Shown here: positions 61,093-64,000 of the stretch, one piece after another
Numbering within the stretch: position 1 is the stretch's first letter
Layout: each line of letters opens with the position of its first letter
From: Nonomuraea thailandensis
GTDB lineage: Bacteria > Actinomycetota > Actinomycetes > Streptosporangiales > Streptosporangiaceae
Assembly (NCBI RefSeq): GCF_024172165.1
Contig: NZ_JAMZEB010000002.1
Coordinates: 5,849,501-5,913,500 of the forward strand
Length of the DNA stretch: 64,000 nt
Direction: 5' to 3'
Program-made: the position numbers and the translations under genes
Notes under the pieces: model-generated
What the model was told of the DNA's origin: nothing
Databases searched by the model: none
The model's input: the letters and a program-made list of their open reading frames with translations, nothing else

Positions 61093-61686
61093 TCAGGCCC
61101 TCGGCACGCGCGGGAGCGCCGCGCGGAGCGCGGTGGCGTCGGTGAACCGCACGCCGGTCATGCCGGCGCGCTCGGCGCCCTCGACGTTCTCCGGACGGTC
61201 GTCGATGAAGACGATCTCGGCGGGGTCGGCGCCGAGCCCGCGCGCCAGCTCCTCGTAGATCTCCCTGTCCGGCTTCACCAGGCCCATCCTGCCGCTGTAG
61301 AAGCGGTGGCCGATGGCGGCGACCCAGGGCAGCTCGTCCAGGCCGTCTCCGACGCACACAGGCGCGTTGGACAGCAGCGCCACGTCGCGGCCCGCCTCCA
61401 GGAGCTCGCCGAGCAGGGTGATCGTGCCTCGGTTGGGGTAGGCCCAGCTCGCGACGTCCATGGCCACCAGCCGCGCCACCTCGTTCTGCGCGGCGGGCCG
61501 GCCCAGCACCGCCGACCAGTAGGCGTGCGGGCTCAGGCTCGCCCGGTCGAACTCGAGCCGGTGCTCCCAGTAGCCGCGCCTGAACTCCTCGGGCTCGGCC
61601 CCCATGGCCCGCGCCATGGCGTCGGCGTCGGACCGGGGCTGCGGCAGGGACAGGACACCGCCGTAGTCGAAGACTATCCATGTCAT
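61093..61686 (-). CDS. HAD-family hydrolase
   Basis: A 197-aa HAD phosphatase-like protein. Motif I is IVFDYGGVLS; note Tyr where the classic phosphatase motif DxDx has the second Asp, and the Gly-Gly-Val reading common in the HAD group that includes YihX-like proteins. Motif II is LLSNAP, motif III Lys is in LVKPDREIYE, motif IV is VFIDDRPENVEGA. It likely dephosphorylates a small metabolite. ATG 61686 overlaps the upstream hydrolase stop (ATGA). Confidence 0.9.
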   Translation of the reverse strand: MTWIVFDYGGVLSLPQPRSDADAMARAMGAEPEEFRRGYWEHRLEFDRASLSPHAYWSAVLGRPAAQNEVARLVAMDVASWAYPNRGTITLLGELLEAGRDVALLSNAPVCVGDGLDELPWVAAIGHRFYSGRMGLVKPDREIYEELARGLGADPAEIVFIDDRPENVEGAERAGMTGVRFTDATALRAALPRVPRA

Positions 61687-62504
61687 GCCAGGAATGGTCG
61701 CAGATGCGGGTCCAGCGCCGGGCAGCCCAGATACTTCCCGGCCGTGTGGAAGTCGATCCAGTCGAGGTTGACGAGCTGCTCGACGTCCACGCCGGTGAAG
61801 CTGCCGGTCAGCGCGGGCGGGATGGCGGCGATGTCGTCCTTGTCGGCGATGTTCACCCAGCGCCTGACGCCCTTGGGCCGCTCGCCGCGGCCGTTGACGG
61901 GGGCGGGCAGGAGCCGTTCGAAGATGACGTTGCGCATGCCGAGCGGGCTGCCGAGCGTCAGCAGCAGGTCCACCTCCAGGTCGGGGTTGGCCCACAGGGC
62001 CTCGTACGCGACCACGCTGCCGAGCGAGTGGGCGATCACCACCTTCGGCCGGTTCTTCCTGATGCACTCGGCCACGGCCTGCCGCGACTTCTCGCGCCGG
62101 GTCTGGTCGGTGAGGTAGGCGGCCACCTCGGGCGCGAACAGCTTGGCGAAGGCGGCCGACCTGCCGTCCAGCCGTTCCAGCAACCAGCCGGTGAACGACT
62201 TCAGCGCCCCCGTGACGTGCTCGCCCACGCCGAGCTGCCGCGCCCAGCCGGCGAGGACCTGCTGGGCCTGCAGCTCCATGGCCTTCCTCGGCGCCGCCGC
62301 GCCGTACTCGTCGTCGCCGTCGTTGAGGAGGTGGGAGAAGTAGGCGATCTCGGCGAAGTACGCCCGCGGCTCCCCGCCGAGCCCCAGGTGCAGGTACCGG
62401 TCCCATTTGGCCCGCATGGCCTCGGCCGCCCCCGTGGCGGACCTGCCCGCCTGGAGGTAGTAGTTGTACTTGCCGATCCCGTGCACGCCGACGATGACGG
62501 CCAC
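61683..62504 (-). CDS. Alpha/beta hydrolase (lipase-like)
   Basis: A 273-aa cytosolic hydrolase. First strand VAVIVGVHGIGKYN, nucleophile elbow VVIAHSLGSVVAYEAL, and a following LLLTLGSPLGM. I chose GTG 62504: GGGGAGG lies four bases upstream, while the codons before it (from ATG 62534) have low G/C at third positions. Such proteins are often partners of patatin or caspase-like proteins, but here only the HAD gene is linked. Substrate unknown. Confidence 0.8.
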   Translation of the reverse strand: MAVIVGVHGIGKYNYYLQAGRSATGAAEAMRAKWDRYLHLGLGGEPRAYFAEIAYFSHLLNDGDDEYGAAAPRKAMELQAQQVLAGWARQLGVGEHVTGALKSFTGWLLERLDGRSAAFAKLFAPEVAAYLTDQTRREKSRQAVAECIRKNRPKVVIAHSLGSVVAYEALWANPDLEVDLLLTLGSPLGMRNVIFERLLPAPVNGRGERPKGVRRWVNIADKDDIAAIPPALTGSFTGVDVEQLVNLDWIDFHTAGKYLGCPALDPHLRPFLA

Positions 62505-62680
62505 CGCGCCTCCCCGTGATCTTTTTGGCGGCATACTGCCACACGCTGCTTGCAGTCCGCCGTCAGCGGGCGGGCCGGGTACGGCTCTGTGCGGAAAATG
62601 CCGTTGCGGGTGGCATGGGGCGGCCGGATACGGTGACATGTCACTACGAACGCAATGCTTCGCGAACAGGAGCTCTGAGC

Positions 62681-63088
62681 ATGCCCGGCCCGCTGGTCGT
62701 CAACGACTCGATCGTCATTCCCGACATCGAGCTCGTCTGGCGTTTCTCCCGCTCCTCGGGCCCGGGAGGCCAGGGCGTCAACACCACCGACAGCCGGGTG
62801 GAGCTCAGCTTCGACGTGGCCGCCAGCACGGCGCTGCCGCCCGCGCTCAAGGCGCGCGCCCTCGAACGGCTGGGCTCGGACACCATCACCATCGCCGCCT
62901 CCGAGTACCGCTCGCAGCTGCGCAACCGTGAGGCCGCCGCGCACCGCCTGGCGCAGCGCCTGCGCGAGGCCGTCGCCCCGCCGCCCAAGCGCCGCCGTCC
63001 GACCAAGCCCAGCCGGGGCTCCGTCGAGCGCCGCATCGCCGCCAAGAAGCACCGCTCGGACGTCAAGCGCCTGCGCCGCAACCCGTAG
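62681..63088 (+). CDS. arfB: Alternative ribosome-rescue factor ArfB (YaeJ)
   Basis: A 135-aa class I release-factor-like peptidyl-tRNA hydrolase. The GGQ loop is SSGPGGQGVNTTDSRVEL, and the basic C-terminal tail (KRRRPTKPSRGSVERRIAAK) is the part that enters the empty mRNA channel of stalled ribosomes. AGGAG is eight bases before ATG 62681. Length is normal for the family. Confidence 0.95.
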   Translation: MPGPLVVNDSIVIPDIELVWRFSRSSGPGGQGVNTTDSRVELSFDVAASTALPPALKARALERLGSDTITIAASEYRSQLRNREAAAHRLAQRLREAVAPPPKRRRPTKPSRGSVERRIAAKKHRSDVKRLRRNP

Positions 63089-63091
63089 GGC

Positions 63092-63131
63092 CCCCTGGAG
63101 CCTGCGGCGCGCGCAACCCCTGGAGCCTGCG
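63092..63131. repeat. Direct repeats after arfB
   Basis: CCCCTGGAGCCTGCG occurs at 63092-63106 and 63117-63131; a partial CCCCTGGA follows at 63136. The unit also resembles the last codons of arfB (CTGCGCCGCAACCC). Confidence 0.8.
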
Positions 63132-63167
63132 CCGGCCCCTGGACACGCCCGGGTGCGCGGGCCCCGG

Positions 63168-63608
63168 TCAGCCGATGAGGCGGGGCAGGGCGGCGATGTT
63201 GGCCGAGAGGTAGCCGGCCACCGCCTCCGGGATCAGGTTGCGCGCGTAGATCTCAGAACGTTCCAGCGGCACGCGCTCCACCTCGTACAACCCGCGCGAA
63301 GGATCCTCGAACTCGGGCCCGTGCCGCAGCTCCGGGTCCATGGACACCAGGCGGCAGCCGAAGACGTGCTGTGTCTTGACCTCGCCCCGCCACGGATAGG
63401 AGACGGTCACCAGGAAGGTCACGTCGGAGACCGTCGCCCCCAGCTCCTCCAGCAGCTCGCGGTGCAGCGTGTCCTCCAGCGAGCCGTCCTCCGGCTCCAC
63501 GTGGCCGCCGGGCACGGACCAGTAGCGCGCGCGGCCCGGGACCGTGCGCCGGAAGAGAACCAGCCGCTCGTCGTGGTCGAGCAGGACACCACGGACACTA
63601 GGTCGCAT
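63168..63608 (-). CDS. NUDIX hydrolase
   Basis: A 146-aa NUDIX protein. The box is GGHVEPEDGSLEDTLHRELLEELGA, two residues longer than the common spacing between the first Gly and Glu because of an EPEDGS loop, with the REL-EELG core intact. It hydrolyses a nucleoside-diphosphate-linked compound. TAGTGT lies six bases before ATG 63608, so the mRNA may be leaderless. Divergent from the desaturase gene. Confidence 0.9.
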   Translation of the reverse strand: MRPSVRGVLLDHDERLVLFRRTVPGRARYWSVPGGHVEPEDGSLEDTLHRELLEELGATVSDVTFLVTVSYPWRGEVKTQHVFGCRLVSMDPELRHGPEFEDPSRGLYEVERVPLERSEIYARNLIPEAVAGYLSANIAALPRLIG

Positions 63609-63636
63609 ACGTACACACTATTTGACCGGTATGTCC

Positions 63637-63664
63637 TTCGGGTAGCCTAACCTACGGTACCGTA
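63637..63664 (+). promoter_or_regulatory. Iron-box-like site and palindrome before the desaturase gene
   Basis: TTCGGGTAGCCTAACCTAC (63637-63655) matches 16 of 19 bases of the DtxR/IdeR-type consensus TTAGGTTAGCCTAACCTAA. It overlaps TACGGTACCGTA, a perfect 12-bp palindrome at 63653-63664. A TTGACC (63622-63627) upstream could be the -35. Two regulators may act here. Confidence 0.55.
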
Positions 63665-63685
63665 ACCTGAAGGAGAAGATCTTTT

Positions 63686-64000
63686 ATGGCGATGACTCAG
63701 ACGGAGCTCCTCCACGCCCTCGAGCCGGTCGTGGAGGTCGAGCTCAACCGCCACGAGAAGGTGGCGAAGGAGTGGTTCCCGCACGAGTACATCCCGTGGA
63801 GCGAAGGCCGCAACTTCGACGGCATCTACGGGGGCGAGGCGTGGGAGGAAGGGCACTCCAAACTGCCCGAGGCGGCCCGCGTATCACTCATCGTCAACCT
63901 CCTCACCGAGGACAACCTGCCCAGCTACCACCACGAGATCGCCACGACGTTCGGCCGCGACGGCGCCTGGGGCACCTGGGTGCACCGGTGGACCGCCGAG
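63686..64000 (+). CDS. Acyl-ACP desaturase (DesA-like), 3' end outside window
   Basis: The first 105 codons of a ferritin-like di-iron desaturase. TELLHALEPVVEVELNRHEK and WFPHEYIPWSEGRNF are typical of the plant-type acyl-ACP desaturases found in actinobacteria (DesA1/DesA2 of mycobacteria). The first iron-ligand Glu is in LLTEDNLPSYHHEI; the window ends in RWTAE, just where the second Glu-x-x-His helix begins. AGGAGAAG lies nine bases before ATG 63686. It introduces a double bond into acyl chains. An iron-box-like site upstream fits a di-iron enzyme. Confidence 0.9.
   Translation, partial: MAMTQTELLHALEPVVEVELNRHEKVAKEWFPHEYIPWSEGRNFDGIYGGEAWEEGHSKLPEAARVSLIVNLLTEDNLPSYHHEIATTFGRDGAWGTWVHRWTAE

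Noticed and set aside
62505..62639. Longer N-terminus of the alpha/beta hydrolase
   Set aside because: Low third-position G/C, and a strong GGGGAGG ribosome site directly before GTG 62504.

Overview
This 64-kb window comes from a high-GC actinomycete, with third codon positions almost always G or C. The gene content fits Streptosporangiales (Nonomuraea-like) better than Streptomyces, but the genus is an inference: a stressosome operon, DUF574-type SAM methyltransferase, class II DAHP synthase, HspR-type Lon control, MetNIQ, bd oxidase. No rRNA, tRNA, insertion sequence, prophage or CRISPR array was seen. It reads as chromosomal housekeeping and accessory DNA without an obvious acquired island.

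Layout. 1-4.6 kb: end of a cellobiose/beta-glucoside uptake operon (two ABC permeases, GH1 beta-glucosidase, LacI regulator, APH-fold kinase). 4.6-9.1 kb: secreted M64 metallopeptidase, orphan RskA-type anti-sigma factor, FAD monooxygenase. 9.2-13.5 kb: DAHP synthase, SAM methyltransferase, thioredoxin, pentapeptide-repeat membrane protein. 13.5-15.8 kb: VOC-ArsR-SRPBCC operon with a visible operator, then a permease-prefix protein and a PadR regulator. 15.8-21.4 kb: cydABDC, whose CydA and CydB are unusually short. 21.6-24.1 kb: small ABC exporter with its regulator. 24.3-32.6 kb (minus strand): HtrA protease, acyl-CoA synthetase, MetNIQ, Lon under an HspR-like box. 32.7-36.2 kb: NarL-type two-component system and a PaaK-like ligase. 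36.3-37.2 kb: frameshifted pseudogene. 37.2-43.0 kb: six tightly coupled minus-strand genes forming a stressosome (RsbR, RsbS, RsbT, RsbX-like, hybrid kinase, receiver-GAF-phosphatase). 43.6-50.9 kb: alpha/beta hydrolase, heme oxygenase, TetR, DHA2 MFS pump, P450, FG-GAP propeller protein. 51.0-59.2 kb: MacAB-like exporter operon carrying its own two-component system, facing a second adaptor with a ~340-residue disordered insert. 59.4-64.0 kb: PhoD phosphatase, HAD hydrolase, alpha/beta hydrolase, ArfB, NUDIX hydrolase, and the start of an acyl-ACP desaturase behind an iron-box-like sequence.

Four observations stand out. First, many genes are followed by short imperfect tandem repeats that begin at, or copy, the gene's own stop-codon region; each locus has its own unit. 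Second, the stressosome operon combines the classical RST core with phosphorelay proteins and has no sigma factor or RsbV/RsbW nearby. Third, a membrane-fusion adaptor carries a huge low-complexity insert at the tip of its helical hairpin. Fourth, CydA appears to have lost its quinol-binding Q-loop while keeping its heme ligands. Many starts also show a TANNNT hexamer 6-7 bases before the start codon, which suggests leaderless transcripts.
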